DNA of 64,000 bases from Rossellomorea marisflavi (GCF_009806575.1 NZ_CP047095.1:786001-850000); one strand, 5' to 3'; positions 24,696-33,351 are shown, numbered from the stretch's first letter. A program made the numbers and translations. The notes: generated by a model not told the origin, from the sequence alone.

Positions 24696-25118
24696 ATGAA
24701 CCAATCCATCATCCATATCGCCCTCGTCGTCAACGACTATGATGAGGCGATCGATTTTTACACGAATAAACTCCATTTCACCTTAGTGGAGGATACATAT
24801 CAGCCTGAACAGGATAAGAGGTGGGTGGTGGTGTCACCGCCCGGATCGGTGGGGACGACGATTCTGCTGGCCAAGGCATCGAAAGAGTAGCAGGAGCCTT
24901 TCGTCGGGAATCAGACGGGTGGACGGGTGTTCCTGTTCCTGAACACGGATGATTTCGATCGTGATTACCGGGATATGGTGGCAAACGGAATCGAATTCGT
25001 GCGGGATCCGAAGGAACAGGAATACGGCAAGGTCGCGGTGTTCAAGGATCTGTACGGGAATCTGTGGGATCTGCTGCAGCTGAATGAGGATCATCCGATG
25101 GCGAAGCGGGCGAGGTGA
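24696..25118 (+). pseudogene. glyoxalase/VOC family protein with an in-frame TAG
   Basis: A VOC protein of 140 codons interrupted once. The N-terminal module (IIHIALVVNDYDEAIDFYTNKLHF...WVVVSPPGS) runs to TAG at 24888-24890 and the same frame continues as QEPFVGNQTGGRVFLFLNTDDFD...DPKEQEYGKVAVFKDLYGNLWDLLQ. Both modules are well conserved, so GAG to TAG is the simplest change. Start behind GGGAGG. Metal ligands expected from the family (His in IIHIAL, Glu in the second module region) remain. Either a recent nonsense mutation or a sequence error. Confidence 0.8.
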
Positions 25119-25128
25119 CTTATCCGAT

Positions 25129-25925
25129 ATGAAACATCCCGGTCTCATGGGAGGAGGAATCGTGTTCCTTCTCGGTATGGTGGTCATCGCCTGCCAAGCT
25201 CATCTTGCATGGGTATTGCTCGTTTTCGTCACACTGGCAGGTATCAGGTTGATCCCCAGAACGCCTGGCTTGCCCCTCCTTTTTATGGGTGTCTTTTTAG
25301 CCGGATTTTATGGGTATGTCTCAGTCAGGACGTTTTTGCGCCTTCACGTAGAGGATATGGAGACGGCCATCCTCATCGAGAGGGGGCGCTCGTTTTCCTG
25401 ATTGCGGCGCTGGTGTTGACCGCCAAGCTGACGAAAACCCGATTTTCCATGCAGCTTCAAAAACCGAGGTGGAACAATCGAATCTATTTTCCCTATATCA
25501 CGCACGGATTTCATTCGATTCCAATCAGGCTTTTTTTTCTCTTCTCCGTGATGGGGAGCGTCATAGGCTTCTCGTTCAATATATTTTTCTTCGGTGAATG
25601 GGATGGGATGAAAGAGATCGTGCTGTTCGCCCTCGCGTTTTCAATCGTGAATGCGACGCTGGAGGAAATGTTGTGGAGGGGGACCCTTTTACCGGTCTTG
25701 GCCGGACAGGTCTCATGGTTGTATGCACTCGTTGTGACAAGCCTGGCATTCGGTCTCCATCATATTGCCCTCGGCATTCCCTTTTGGCCTGCGCTTGGCT
25801 TTTCCATTGGCGGGTTTTTCTTTGCCATTGTCAAGTGGAGAAGTGAAAGCTTGTTCCCACCGATCTTGTGGCATTTCATCATCAATCTGCTGATGGTCTT
25901 CAGTGGATTCATTCTACCGTATTAA
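25129..25925 (+). pseudogene. CPBP intramembrane metalloprotease, frameshifted in a G-run
   Basis: A CPBP (Abi/CAAX-like) membrane protease in two frames. 25129-25401 encodes the first helices; from about 25385 the continuation (GALVFLIAALVLTAKLTK...) is in another frame to 25925. Active-site motifs are in the second part: TLEEMLWRG and FGLHHIALG, then WHFIINLLMVFSG. The break is at GAGAGGGGGCG (G5 at 25382-25386); one more G restores ERGALVF. ATG at 25129 behind GAGGTGA, 10 bases after the VOC gene, so the two form an operon of disrupted genes. Confidence 0.85.
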
Positions 25926-25927
25926 AA

Positions 25928-25957
25928 AAAGAACTTCCCGATGTGGAAGTTCTTTTT
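25928..25957. terminator. bidirectional intrinsic terminator
   Basis: AAAGAACTTCC (25928-25938) pairs with GGAAGTTCTTT (25945-25955), T-rich on the right and A-rich on the left. Confidence 0.9.
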
Positions 25958-26029
25958 GATTAGAGTGCTGAATGTTCCCTGGTCAAACCGTTTCCCTTGG
26001 GACACCAACGGCCCGGGATATGACATTCC

Positions 26030-26287
26030 TCAGTAGGCGGTCGATTTGCTTCTGTACAAGGTAATGAGGGCCCCGGCGATCACAGCGACACTGATGAAGG
26101 TGATGGGAAGCAGTAGTGGTGACGAGGTGTAGGTGGTACCGAATGTTACTTCTGACGTGAGGGAACCAGCTGCCTCAAAGTCGGGCGTATAGTTCATCGT
26201 CCTGATGATACCGGCCACGTAAGTCCCAAGGAAAAATAGCAGATGGATGCCGATGGAGATGGCAATGGACTGCAAGAAGAGTTTCAT
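26030..26287 (-). CDS. small membrane protein, unknown
   Basis: An 85-residue protein with two hydrophobic helices (FLQSIAISIGIHLLFFLGTYVAGII and LLLPITFISVAVIAGALITLY) separated by a polar, probably extracellular loop rich in Thr and Ser. The ATG at 26287 follows AAAGGTGG. Family not recognised. Divergent from the DedA gene. Confidence 0.7.
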   Translation of the reverse strand: MKLFLQSIAISIGIHLLFFLGTYVAGIIRTMNYTPDFEAAGSLTSEVTFGTTYTSSPLLLPITFISVAVIAGALITLYRSKSTAY

Positions 26288-26463
26288 GTGAATCCACCTT
26301 TCTTGTCCTTTTAAACCATAATATACCATATTTGGTGACTGGTAAAGTGAACGCTATCCCTTCTGATCCGTAATCCTTAAGATTTCTTAAGAACTTCCCA
26401 CCTGAAACATTAAGGTTCCGTGAATATAATGAAGGTATCAATGAACGGAGGGGGAGGTGCACA

Positions 26464-27045
26464 ATGGAGATCATTGAATTGCTCAGGCTTGCGGCAGGCA
26501 TCATGTTTACGCCGATATCGGATGAGGTGATCCTTCTTTCTAGCCTTGGGATCTGGGCGGCGGACGGGGTGAATCCTTACGGTGTCTGGCTTGCGTCATG
26601 GGGGATGGTCTTCGTGGCCTTCCTGTGGTTTTATGTGGTGGGGATGTTTTTCCGGAGCATTCCATTATTCAATAGATGGATGTCGACCAAGTGGTTGAAC
26701 AAGGCAGAAAAGATGCTGTCCCGCTATGGATTCTGGGCGGTGATGGTATCGTTTTTCGTGCCGGGGATCCGTCATCCGATCCATTATGTGGCGGGCATCA
26801 TGCGGATGCCACTCAGGAAATATGTGACCGCAACGCTCATCGCCTCATCGATCTACACGGGGGTGTGGACCGGACTTGTATACACGTTCGATGAAAAGGT
26901 CGGGGTCGAATTCGTGGTGGGGCTGTTACTGGACCGGTTGCCCCTGGTGTTGACGATCGTCGTGCTCGTTGTCGGCTTCGTCTTGCTCAGGTGGAGACGG
27001 AAGGTTCATAAAGAAGAACTCATAGAAAAAACGCCTGGATTCTAG
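26464..27045 (+). CDS. DedA-family membrane protein
   Basis: A 193-residue DedA/VTT-domain protein. The reentrant-loop motif region (LLSSLGIWAADGVNPYGVWLASWGMVF) and the conserved FFVPGIRHPIHYVAGIMRMPLRKY segment (the F-x3-R-x4-AG pattern) are clear. DedA proteins translocate undecaprenyl phosphate or phospholipids across the membrane. ATG behind GGAGGGGGAGG, an unusually strong ribosome site. The terminator starts inside its last codons. Confidence 0.9.
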   Translation: MEIIELLRLAAGIMFTPISDEVILLSSLGIWAADGVNPYGVWLASWGMVFVAFLWFYVVGMFFRSIPLFNRWMSTKWLNKAEKMLSRYGFWAVMVSFFVPGIRHPIHYVAGIMRMPLRKYVTATLIASSIYTGVWTGLVYTFDEKVGVEFVVGLLLDRLPLVLTIVVLVVGFVLLRWRRKVHKEELIEKTPGF

Positions 27046-27060
27046 ATTCCAGGCGTCTTT
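27031..27060. terminator. bidirectional intrinsic terminator
   Basis: ACGCCTGGA (27031-27039) pairs with TCCAGGCGT (27048-27056), A-tract before and CTTT after. Separates convergent dedA-type and yitT-type genes. Confidence 0.85.
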
Positions 27061-27062
27061 CA

Positions 27063-27896
27063 TTATGTTTTCGGGAAGGTGAAACCTTCTCCGAATACAT
27101 CGCGCACGTCGTGGACGACGACGAATGCTTTGTCATCGATCTGTTGGATCGTCTTTTTCAGGAGGAAGAGTTCCTGCTTGTTGATGACCACATACAGGAT
27201 ATCCTTGGATTCCTGGGAGTAGTGGCCTCGGGCGTTGATGATCGTGGCACCACGGTCCATCTCGGCGCTCACCTTCTCGGCGATGGCGTCGGTGAGGGGC
27301 GAGATGATTGTGACAGCCTTCCGCGTATCGAAACCGTCGATGAGATAATCGAGGATCTTTGTACTGATGTAAATCGAAATCCCGGTGTACATCGTGTTCT
27401 CGATCCCGATGACGAACCCGGATCCGATCACCACAAGAATATCGAACACGAACATGCTCGTGCTCACGGCCCAGCCGAACTTCTGGTTGAGCATGCGGGC
27501 AACGATCGTGGACCCGCCCGTTGTACCGCCTGAGCGGAGAACAAGGCCGAGACCGATCCCGATGAACACACCAGCAAAGACCGTACCGAGCATGATATCG
27601 AGGGAGCGTCCCATTCCTTCTGTGAAGTGCAGGAACACCGATGTGAAGAAGATCGCCAGCAGCGTATACCATGTCACGCGTTTATTCAGTACTTTGTAAC
27701 CGATGGCCAGCAAAATCCCGTTCATGATAAAGTTCGTGTAGCCCGGTGACCAGCCGAATACATAGTAGAGGGTCATAGAGATCCCCGTCACGCCTCCCTC
27801 GCCAAGCTCATTCGGAATCGCAAACAGATTCACCCCAAGCGCGAAGAACAGGGATCCGATAATAATCAATGTGATTTCTTTAGCTGTCGAATTCAT
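27063..27896 (-). CDS. YitT-family membrane protein (DUF161 + DUF2179)
   Basis: A 277-residue protein with five to six N-terminal helices (LIIIGSLFFALGVNLFAIP, then NELGEGGVTGISM) and a conserved GLVLRSGGTTGGSTIVARMLN signature, followed by a cytosolic DUF2179 domain (AVTIISPLTDAIAEKVSAEMDRGATIINARGHYS). This matches the YitT/YqfU/YebE group. Function is unknown, possibly transport. SD ACGGAGTG precedes the ATG. Monocistronic. Confidence 0.9.
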   Translation of the reverse strand: MNSTAKEITLIIIGSLFFALGVNLFAIPNELGEGGVTGISMTLYYVFGWSPGYTNFIMNGILLAIGYKVLNKRVTWYTLLAIFFTSVFLHFTEGMGRSLDIMLGTVFAGVFIGIGLGLVLRSGGTTGGSTIVARMLNQKFGWAVSTSMFVFDILVVIGSGFVIGIENTMYTGISIYISTKILDYLIDGFDTRKAVTIISPLTDAIAEKVSAEMDRGATIINARGHYSQESKDILYVVINKQELFLLKKTIQQIDDKAFVVVHDVRDVFGEGFTFPKT

Positions 27897-28076
27897 ATGT
27901 GATCACTCCGTTCCGTTTGAATACCAGAATACTATAGCACAGAGGATGGGGCGGGGGGAAGGTGATTCAGCCGGTTCGGTGGCGTTATTTCAATGGAAGG
28001 GAACGTTTTAGCTAAGAGGTTTACTTTAACTGGTAGTATATCCAGTTGGGAGGGGATTATCTGCTAGGCAGGCACA

Positions 28077-28100
28077 AAAAAGACCCCGATGATGGGGCCG
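28077..28100 (-). terminator. intrinsic terminator of the 28114 gene
   Basis: On the minus strand GGCCCC-N6-GGGGTC (28083-28100) followed by six T (plus-strand A-tract 28077-28082). The rest of the 27897-28113 gap holds nothing I can support. Confidence 0.75.
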
Positions 28101-28113
28101 TTCATGACGTGGT

Positions 28114-28446
28114 TCAGCGGGTGACGATCTTTTTTTGACGCGTAATGATCTTCAGAAGCAACATGATCCACCAGACAACAAGGAACAAGTAGCCACTGCA
28201 GGCATACCAGGCCCAAAGAGCCCCTTGATGCAGTTCGTTCACCAAGTGTTGAAACTCATTGAGTTCATCAAATCGCCCGATGCTATTCAAGAGACCAACA
28301 ATAGGAACCGTGATGGCCACCCAAATGGTGAGGAGGGACAATCGTTTTTCTTTTTGATTGAAAACGTTGTAGATCGCAATCCCGATGGTGACGGCCAAAA
28401 ATAGATAATAGGCGATCCAAAACCAGGGTGGAAGGGTGTTCGCCAT
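28114..28446 (-). CDS. three-helix membrane protein, unknown
   Basis: A 110-residue protein with hydrophobic segments at WFWIAYYLFLAVTIGIAIYNV, LTIWVAITVPIVGLLNSI and GYLFLVVWWIMLLLKII and a basic C-terminus. AAGGAGG precedes the ATG. It lies 31 bases after the lipoprotein gene on the same strand and probably shares its transcript. Family not recognised. Confidence 0.75.
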   Translation of the reverse strand: MANTLPPWFWIAYYLFLAVTIGIAIYNVFNQKEKRLSLLTIWVAITVPIVGLLNSIGRFDELNEFQHLVNELHQGALWAWYACSGYLFLVVWWIMLLLKIITRQKKIVTR

Positions 28447-28477
28447 GTGACATTCCTCCTTAATGGACTCTTGAAGC

Positions 28478-29653
28478 TTACTTCATCTTATACGTATGGA
28501 AGGTGATGGATTCACCCGGGCTTTCTTCCTTCAACACGGCAAAACAGAGAGTATCGTTGAAGTATATGGGCTTTGTTGCCGTGTGGCCAAACCCATCGCG
28601 CCTCAATGCAAGGGCCGTTCTGGTATCCAAATCGGCAAGATAAACGTTTTCTGTGCGATCTCTGAAGGCGACCGTGTGAGGATTCACGAAAACGGCGGCA
28701 TCCGACGGGGTCCTCGAGGTTGTCTTGAACCTGTAGGTTTCTTCTTTTCCACTGTCTACAATGGTTAATCCCTCGTCAGATGTATAGGCAAAACGATCAT
28801 CCGCTCCATCAAAACTCAGGATTTCCTCATCTGTGAGGAGGGTGTGCTCCTCATCGTCTGCCACCCGTTCCAGGGTGAGCCTCCTTTCACCGTCCTTGGA
28901 GATGGCTTTATGGAGAAGCAGGCTATTTCCTGTCCTTTTCTGCTCCAGGATATAGTCTCCGTCCGGACTTCCGGTTTCGTTTAATTCAGTCGTTACGAGT
29001 GTACTCTTCTCACCGGTTTTCTCATCATAGCTGATCACCTGGGAAATCACGCGGTCATCCTTCACTTCGTATTGGATCCAGTTCAGGGCCTGGTCATTGG
29101 TCGTCAGGATAGGCGTGGGGTTTTCATTTGTACTCTCTCCTTCGTGAATCGTCTGGACCTTCCCGGTATCAAGGTCCAATGCGTGGATCGTCCAGCTGAC
29201 ATCGGACGTGCGCCTTGTATCATACTCGGTCCAATACAGCGTTTGATCGATTCCGACGAGAGAATCAATACCTTCCGTTGCTTCATATAGAACCTCGCAT
29301 GTCTCGCTTGATCGGGAAAAGGCAATGATCTGATCAATCGGCTGCTCGCTGCTTGAGTCATGCACATAGAAGATGGACTGGTCCGTAATATAGGAAGGTG
29401 CGACTAATCCCTTTGGACACGAAGAATGGGTAAGATGATAGGAGTCAGGTGCTAGATGGTCGATGGAATCCTTTGAAATGGAAAGAAGGTGCTCGCTCTT
29501 GGTGGCTGGATTCTCGTTCGTTGAAACAGGGGAGATACCGGAAGTGTCTGGCGGATTGCGGGTTTCTCCGAGGGATTCTCTCTTTACCTCCTCTTTGTGG
29601 CTGCATCCGACTAGCAGGAAGAGCGCACTGGCTATTATCAGTATGTATTTCAT
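28478..29653 (-). CDS. lipoprotein with predicted beta-propeller
   Basis: A 391-residue lipoprotein. Signal MKYILIIASALFLLVGC with lipobox LLVGC (lipidated Cys17), then a Ser/Thr/Glu-rich spacer. The mature part has repeating strand patterns (ALDLDTGKVQTI, TILTT..., LTIVDSGKEETYRF, YLADLDTRTALAL) like TolB or DUF5050-type six-bladed propellers. The ATG at 29653 follows GGGGAAAA; an in-frame start 21 bases earlier is less likely. Function unknown; probably surface sensing or binding. Confidence 0.75.
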   Translation of the reverse strand: MKYILIIASALFLLVGCSHKEEVKRESLGETRNPPDTSGISPVSTNENPATKSEHLLSISKDSIDHLAPDSYHLTHSSCPKGLVAPSYITDQSIFYVHDSSSEQPIDQIIAFSRSSETCEVLYEATEGIDSLVGIDQTLYWTEYDTRRTSDVSWTIHALDLDTGKVQTIHEGESTNENPTPILTTNDQALNWIQYEVKDDRVISQVISYDEKTGEKSTLVTTELNETGSPDGDYILEQKRTGNSLLLHKAISKDGERRLTLERVADDEEHTLLTDEEILSFDGADDRFAYTSDEGLTIVDSGKEETYRFKTTSRTPSDAAVFVNPHTVAFRDRTENVYLADLDTRTALALRRDGFGHTATKPIYFNDTLCFAVLKEESPGESITFHTYKMK

Positions 29654-29811
29654 ATTTTCCCCTTTCCGCTGCATGGTGCTTCTTTTGATACAATTGTTTC
29701 TATAAGTGTAATTAATTGGGTTGTAGTGGTCAATATGTTTTGCAGTTTCTTTGCCATGGGAGTTGTTTTTCAGAGGAAATGAGCGATGCTTGCTGGTCTG
29801 TATAGATGAAC

Positions 29812-29841
29812 GGATCGCCCGGGCGAGAGGCGATCCTTTTT
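29812..29841. terminator. hairpin terminator
   Basis: GGATCGCC (29812-29819) pairs with GGCGATCC (29829-29836) and TTTTTAAT follows on the plus strand. It lies just beyond the 3' end of the WYL gene, where a minus-strand terminator is expected, but the T-tract is on the plus side. Confidence 0.55.
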
Positions 29842-29849
29842 AATCAGGA

Positions 29850-30809
29850 TCAGGATTCGTTTTGGTAAAACGTAATGACTGCCTGTGCTGCCGCCAGTAC
29901 TTTTTCCTTCAGATGAGGGGATTCAACCCTGATTTGATCGGAGAAGCCAAGGATGAATTCAATGGCTTCCTGTTCATCATTGAACTGCAGGGTGGCGGGA
30001 ATCCATCCGTCGTCCGTAGGTTGCTCTTTCTTCATTACTTTCACGAATTTGCCGGTGAAGGTGATCCTCCCGACGATCTGAGGGTGCAGCCACACATCCA
30101 CCTCATAGGCGGGGAGATTCTTCACAAAGGAGGTCTTGGATTGTTCCCAGTAGTCCGGTAGGTGAAAATGAGGGGGCCGCTCGAATGTCTCCTCTTCCAG
30201 GCTCGCTTGCCCAATCCGGGAGACCCGATAATTCCGGATTTCTCCGTCCCGGGTAGCCACCAGATACCATGTTCCCCCTTTTGCCACAAGCCCCAGTGGT
30301 TCCACGATCCGCTCCTTCATGTCCCCTACTGTGCGTCCGTAGCGGATGAACAATTTTTTATTTTCCCAGAGTGCCTGCTTCACGACGGCGAGGGCATGGG
30401 CTTTCTCACTGGAAGGTTTCCATGTGCCGGAATCGATATGGATCTTCTCCCACATGGCCTGCGCCTCGTCCCGGTAGGTGTCAGGGATCGCCCCGAACAG
30501 CTTCTGCCGCGTATCGAGGGAGTAATGAAGGCCGAGATCTTCAAGGAGTTCCTTGGACGGGGACAGGAAAAGCGAGGTCATGTCGGCGCTGGTCAATCCG
30601 CTCAGGCGGTTGCGGAAGTGATCCATCAGGCGCCATCCCCCATCCTTGCCGCGTTCGGATACGACCGGGATCCCCGCATGCGTCAGGGCATCCATGTCCC
30701 GGAGGATCGTCCGCTCCGACACCTCCAGCTCATCCGCCAGTTCCTTCGCCGTCATCTTGCCCCGGTTCTGTAATAGGATCATGATGTTCATCAATCGGTC
30801 CGCTCTCAT
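29850..30809 (-). CDS. HTH-WYL transcriptional regulator (YafY/DeoR-like)
   Basis: A 319-residue regulator: HTH_11 domain at residues 1-60 (RADRLMNIMILLQNRGKMTAKELADELEVSERTILRDMDAL) and a C-terminal WYL domain (EPLGLVAKGGTWYLVATRDGEIRNYRVSRI). The ATG at 30809 has AAGGGG upstream. Divergent from a dihydrofolate-reductase-like gene, the usual arrangement in which the WYL protein represses a RibD-C reductase. A 17-bp palindrome in the shared intergenic region is the likely operator. Confidence 0.9.
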   Translation of the reverse strand: MRADRLMNIMILLQNRGKMTAKELADELEVSERTILRDMDALTHAGIPVVSERGKDGGWRLMDHFRNRLSGLTSADMTSLFLSPSKELLEDLGLHYSLDTRQKLFGAIPDTYRDEAQAMWEKIHIDSGTWKPSSEKAHALAVVKQALWENKKLFIRYGRTVGDMKERIVEPLGLVAKGGTWYLVATRDGEIRNYRVSRIGQASLEEETFERPPHFHLPDYWEQSKTSFVKNLPAYEVDVWLHPQIVGRITFTGKFVKVMKKEQPTDDGWIPATLQFNDEQEAIEFILGFSDQIRVESPHLKEKVLAAAQAVITFYQNES

Positions 30810-30846
30810 ACCATCCGCCCCTTTGGTTAAACTAGTCAGTATTAAT

Positions 30847-30863
30847 ATGACAAAGGATGTCAT
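30847..30863. promoter_or_regulatory. likely WYL-regulator operator ATGACA-N5-TGTCAT
   Basis: A perfect inverted repeat ATGACA/TGTCAT with a five-base spacer midway between the divergent WYL regulator and the reductase gene. TGACA-Nx-TGTCA sites are typical for this regulator class. Binding is inferred from symmetry and position. Confidence 0.65.
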
Positions 30864-30911
30864 GTTTTAATCGTATACTGAATGTATTGATAGGAAAAGG
30901 AGGAAGATAAA

Positions 30912-31445
30912 ATGCATCAGGATCGTAAAGTGGTTGTATTCATCGCATGCAGTCTCGATGGATATATTGCGACGAAGGATGAGTCATTGGAGTGGCTTTT
31001 CCAGGTGGAGGGCGAAGGGGACAATGGGTTTTCCGCTTTCTACGACACCGTTGATACAGTAGTGATGGGAAAGAAGACGTATGATTGGGTGATGAATCAG
31101 GAGATGGGAGCATTCCCGTATGAAGGGAAAGAATGTGTGGTGTTCTCCCGTTCCTCTTGGGAGGATACGGAACATGTGAGCTATCGGAATGGTGATGTCC
31201 GGTCGTTTGTAGAGGAACAAAAAGGGCGAAGCGGCAAGAATATCTGGGTCGTTGGTGGAGGGGAACTGCTGCACGCGTTCATCCAGGAAGGATTGGTGGA
31301 TGAGTTCATCATCACCGTTGCGCCGGTGATCATCGGGAATGGGATTCCACTGTTTAGGGAAGGTGACCACGGACTGGATCTTAAACTGAAGGGGACGCAG
31401 TCGTTCAATCAGTTTGTGGAATTGCATTATGAGGTGAAGAGGTAG
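30912..31445 (+). CDS. dihydrofolate-reductase-like protein (RibD C-terminal family, YyaP-like)
   Basis: A 177-residue reductase-fold protein. FIACSLDGYIATKDESLEWL, then DTVVMGKKTYDWV and KNIWVVGGGELLHAFIQEGLVDEFIITVAPVIIGNGIPLF are the family blocks for NADPH binding. Such stand-alone RibD-C proteins are not essential DHFRs and their substrate is unknown. ATG behind GGAGGAAG. Paired with the divergent WYL regulator. Confidence 0.9.
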   Translation: MHQDRKVVVFIACSLDGYIATKDESLEWLFQVEGEGDNGFSAFYDTVDTVVMGKKTYDWVMNQEMGAFPYEGKECVVFSRSSWEDTEHVSYRNGDVRSFVEEQKGRSGKNIWVVGGGELLHAFIQEGLVDEFIITVAPVIIGNGIPLFREGDHGLDLKLKGTQSFNQFVELHYEVKR

Positions 31446-31457
31446 AGGGTGTTGAGG

Positions 31458-31484
31458 CAGCTCACGGGGTGGGCTGTTTTTTTT
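31458..31484 (+). terminator. intrinsic terminator
   Basis: CAGCTCAC (31458-31465), loop GGG, GTGGGCTG (31469-31476, one wobble), followed by eight T. Confidence 0.8.
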
Positions 31485-31546
31485 GTGCGTGGGGATTATG
31501 GTGCTTCTATACTTTGGGTGGGATGTGAGGTTTAATAAAGAAGCGA

Positions 31547-31757
31547 GTCGGAAGTAATGCGAGAGAGTTGGTAATAAGAGATTGAACTTGATGATAAAGG
31601 CTTGGAGTTGAAAATAAATAGGGGAAGTTGGAAGAAGAAAATGTTCCAAAATCCAAAGTTGGAAATAAATTTCGAAAAGTTGGAAGTAAAATCTCGAAAG
31701 TTGATAATAAATTTGAAAAAGTCGGTAGAAAAGGAGAGTAGGAAAGTTGGAGTACGA
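31547..31757 (+). repeat. degenerate 20-21-bp repeat array C
   Basis: Ten units start at 31547, 31567, 31587, 31607, 31627, 31658, 31679, 31700, 31721 and 31746. Six of the nine intervals are 20 or... in detail: 20, 20, 20, 20, 31, 21, 21, 21, 25. The shared core is GTTGGWARTAAA (for example GTTGGTAATAAGAG, GTTGAAAATAAATA, GTTGGAAGTAAAATC). Between cores the sequence drifts but is A-rich. The apparent open frame with a heptad pattern (KLEINFE/KLEVKSR/KLIINLK) follows from the 21-base period. This is the best preserved of three arrays. The rest of 31485-31927 contains no gene. Confidence 0.8.
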
Positions 31758-31927
31758 TGTATCTGGGCTATTTTTGGCATCGTTTGGTCGTATTTCATGT
31801 GAAACGGCGTCCACTCCCCTACATACTAAGTAGATTGTGATGATAATTGGATTAAAATCAAAAAAATCATCTAACTCTGTAACGAATCCACCCCAACCAG
31901 GTCATACATCAGAAGGGAGGCAGCCGG

Positions 31928-32413
31928 GTGACAGAATTTGAGAAGATCTACGATCAGCATTTCAGGGAAGTGTATGCATTCATCCTATCCATGAGCCGCA
32001 ATGAGAAGCTGGCCGAAGAGATCACGCAGGAGACTTTTTTCAAGGCGCTGAAAGCGATCGATGGCTTTAAGGGGCAGTGCAAGATGAGTGTGTGGCTGTG
32101 CCAGATCGCGAAGAATACATACTTTACCCATTTATCAAAGCAGAAGCGATTGGTGCCGGAAGAAGCGGTCGAATCCAGTGGGGACGCGGTCATGGAGCGG
32201 CTCATGGAGAACCGGGAAGAGGCGATGCGGGTCCATCAGGTGCTGCACTCCCTTCAAGATCCGTACAAGGAAGTGTTCACCCTGCGGATTTTCGGGGAGC
32301 TTTCCTTCCGGGACATCAGCGGGCTGTTCGGTAAGACGGAAAGCTGGGCCAGGGTGACGTATTACCGGGCACGGCAAAAAATTCAGGATCGTTTGGAGGA
32401 GGAAGACGTATGA
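31928..32413 (+). CDS. ECF-type RNA polymerase sigma factor
   Basis: A 161-residue ECF sigma factor: region 2 (HFREVYAFILSMSRNEKLAEEITQETFFKAL) and region 4 (YKEVFTLRIFGELSFRDISGLFGKTESWARVTYYRARQKI). GTG start behind GAAGGGAGG. It overlaps the anti-sigma gene by 4 bases. A short ECF system of this kind directs a stress regulon; the target promoters cannot be named. It is not one of the well-known Bacillus ECF factors as far as I can tell. Confidence 0.92.
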   Translation: MTEFEKIYDQHFREVYAFILSMSRNEKLAEEITQETFFKALKAIDGFKGQCKMSVWLCQIAKNTYFTHLSKQKRLVPEEAVESSGDAVMERLMENREEAMRVHQVLHSLQDPYKEVFTLRIFGELSFRDISGLFGKTESWARVTYYRARQKIQDRLEEEDV

Positions 32414-33090
32414 GGGAGGTACCATGTCGGGTCATCGAAGACCTGCTGCCCCTATATCATGATGACGTGTGCAGTGAGGAAAGCCGGTCCCTAGTGGAGG
32501 GACATCTTAGTCAATGTGAAGCGTGCAGGAATGAGCTTCAGCGGATGCGTGCCGGCCTGCCGGTGGAGGAGAAGGTGACGGTTGACCGGAATAGTGATGA
32601 CCGGGTGATGAAGGGGATTGCGTCCTCTTGGAAGAAGGGGAAGAAGCGGTCGTTTTGGAAGGGGATGCTTGTGACGTCTGCCGTTGCAGCCTGCCTCGTC
32701 CTTGCTTATGTAGGGCTGTTCCAGTGGAATGTGGTCAATGTCGGGACCGAGAACGCGGAAATCAGTAAAGTGAGTCAGGCGGATGGGAAGGTCTTTTTTC
32801 ATCTGAATGTAGACGATGGGTACAAGATTTCAACGTTGAAGTATGATGTGAACAGTAACGGGGATTTCTATGTCACGGGGAAGCGTCAGGTGATCAAGGA
32901 AGAAGCCTCCCGTCCAAGTGCCCTTGAAAACGCTGATGAATTCGTCGATCTTTCTGAGCAGGAAGAAATCCGTGGAGAGAAAATCGAGGCGATCTACTTC
33001 GGAACCCCTGATGACCGCAAGCTGATCTGGAAAGAAGGCATGGACGTGCCAGAAACCGATCAGAGTGTGCTCGAACGGTTTGGGTTGTAA
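32410..33090 (+). CDS. anti-sigma factor with zinc-finger domain
   Basis: A 226-residue membrane protein. The N-terminal ZAS-type finger is CRVIEDLLPLYHDDVCSEE followed by VEGHLSQCEACRNEL (His-x3-Cys-x2-Cys). One transmembrane helix lies near residues 80-100 (MLVTSAVAACLVLAYVGLF), leaving about 120 residues outside the cell as the sensor. ATGA overlap with the sigma gene. It should hold the ECF factor at the membrane until an envelope signal triggers release. Confidence 0.88.
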   Translation: MREVPCRVIEDLLPLYHDDVCSEESRSLVEGHLSQCEACRNELQRMRAGLPVEEKVTVDRNSDDRVMKGIASSWKKGKKRSFWKGMLVTSAVAACLVLAYVGLFQWNVVNVGTENAEISKVSQADGKVFFHLNVDDGYKISTLKYDVNSNGDFYVTGKRQVIKEEASRPSALENADEFVDLSEQEEIRGEKIEAIYFGTPDDRKLIWKEGMDVPETDQSVLERFGL

Positions 33091-33316
33091 ATGGAATTAG
33101 ACTAAGGCTGATGATGACCGTGGATGGTCCTTTATTGGTATCGGTTTGTCTTCTGCTCATCGGTATAACAAGGGTATCCTTGATGCTTTTCTTCAACTTG
33201 AGAAGAGAAAAGGCGGGAAAGTAAACATAAATCAATGTGAAAAAAACAAGCGTTTTTCATAAGGTCTTCCGGATTGATCGTTGGAAGCCTATTTATATAA
33301 ACTCGTCAAATGGACA

Positions 33317-33348
33317 AAAGAAGACTCGCCACCAGGCGAGTCTTCTTT
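33317..33348. terminator. bidirectional intrinsic terminator
   Basis: AAAGAAGACTCGCC (33317-33330), loop ACCA, GGCGAGTCTTCTTT (33335-33348). The gap 33091-33316 after the anti-sigma gene shows no other gene. Confidence 0.95.
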
Positions 33349-33351
33349 CAC

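Noticed and set aside
30984-31814. A 276-codon minus-strand frame running over the reductase gene and array C
   Set aside because: It is antisense to a well-defined reductase gene, and its right half is the periodic translation of the repeat array.
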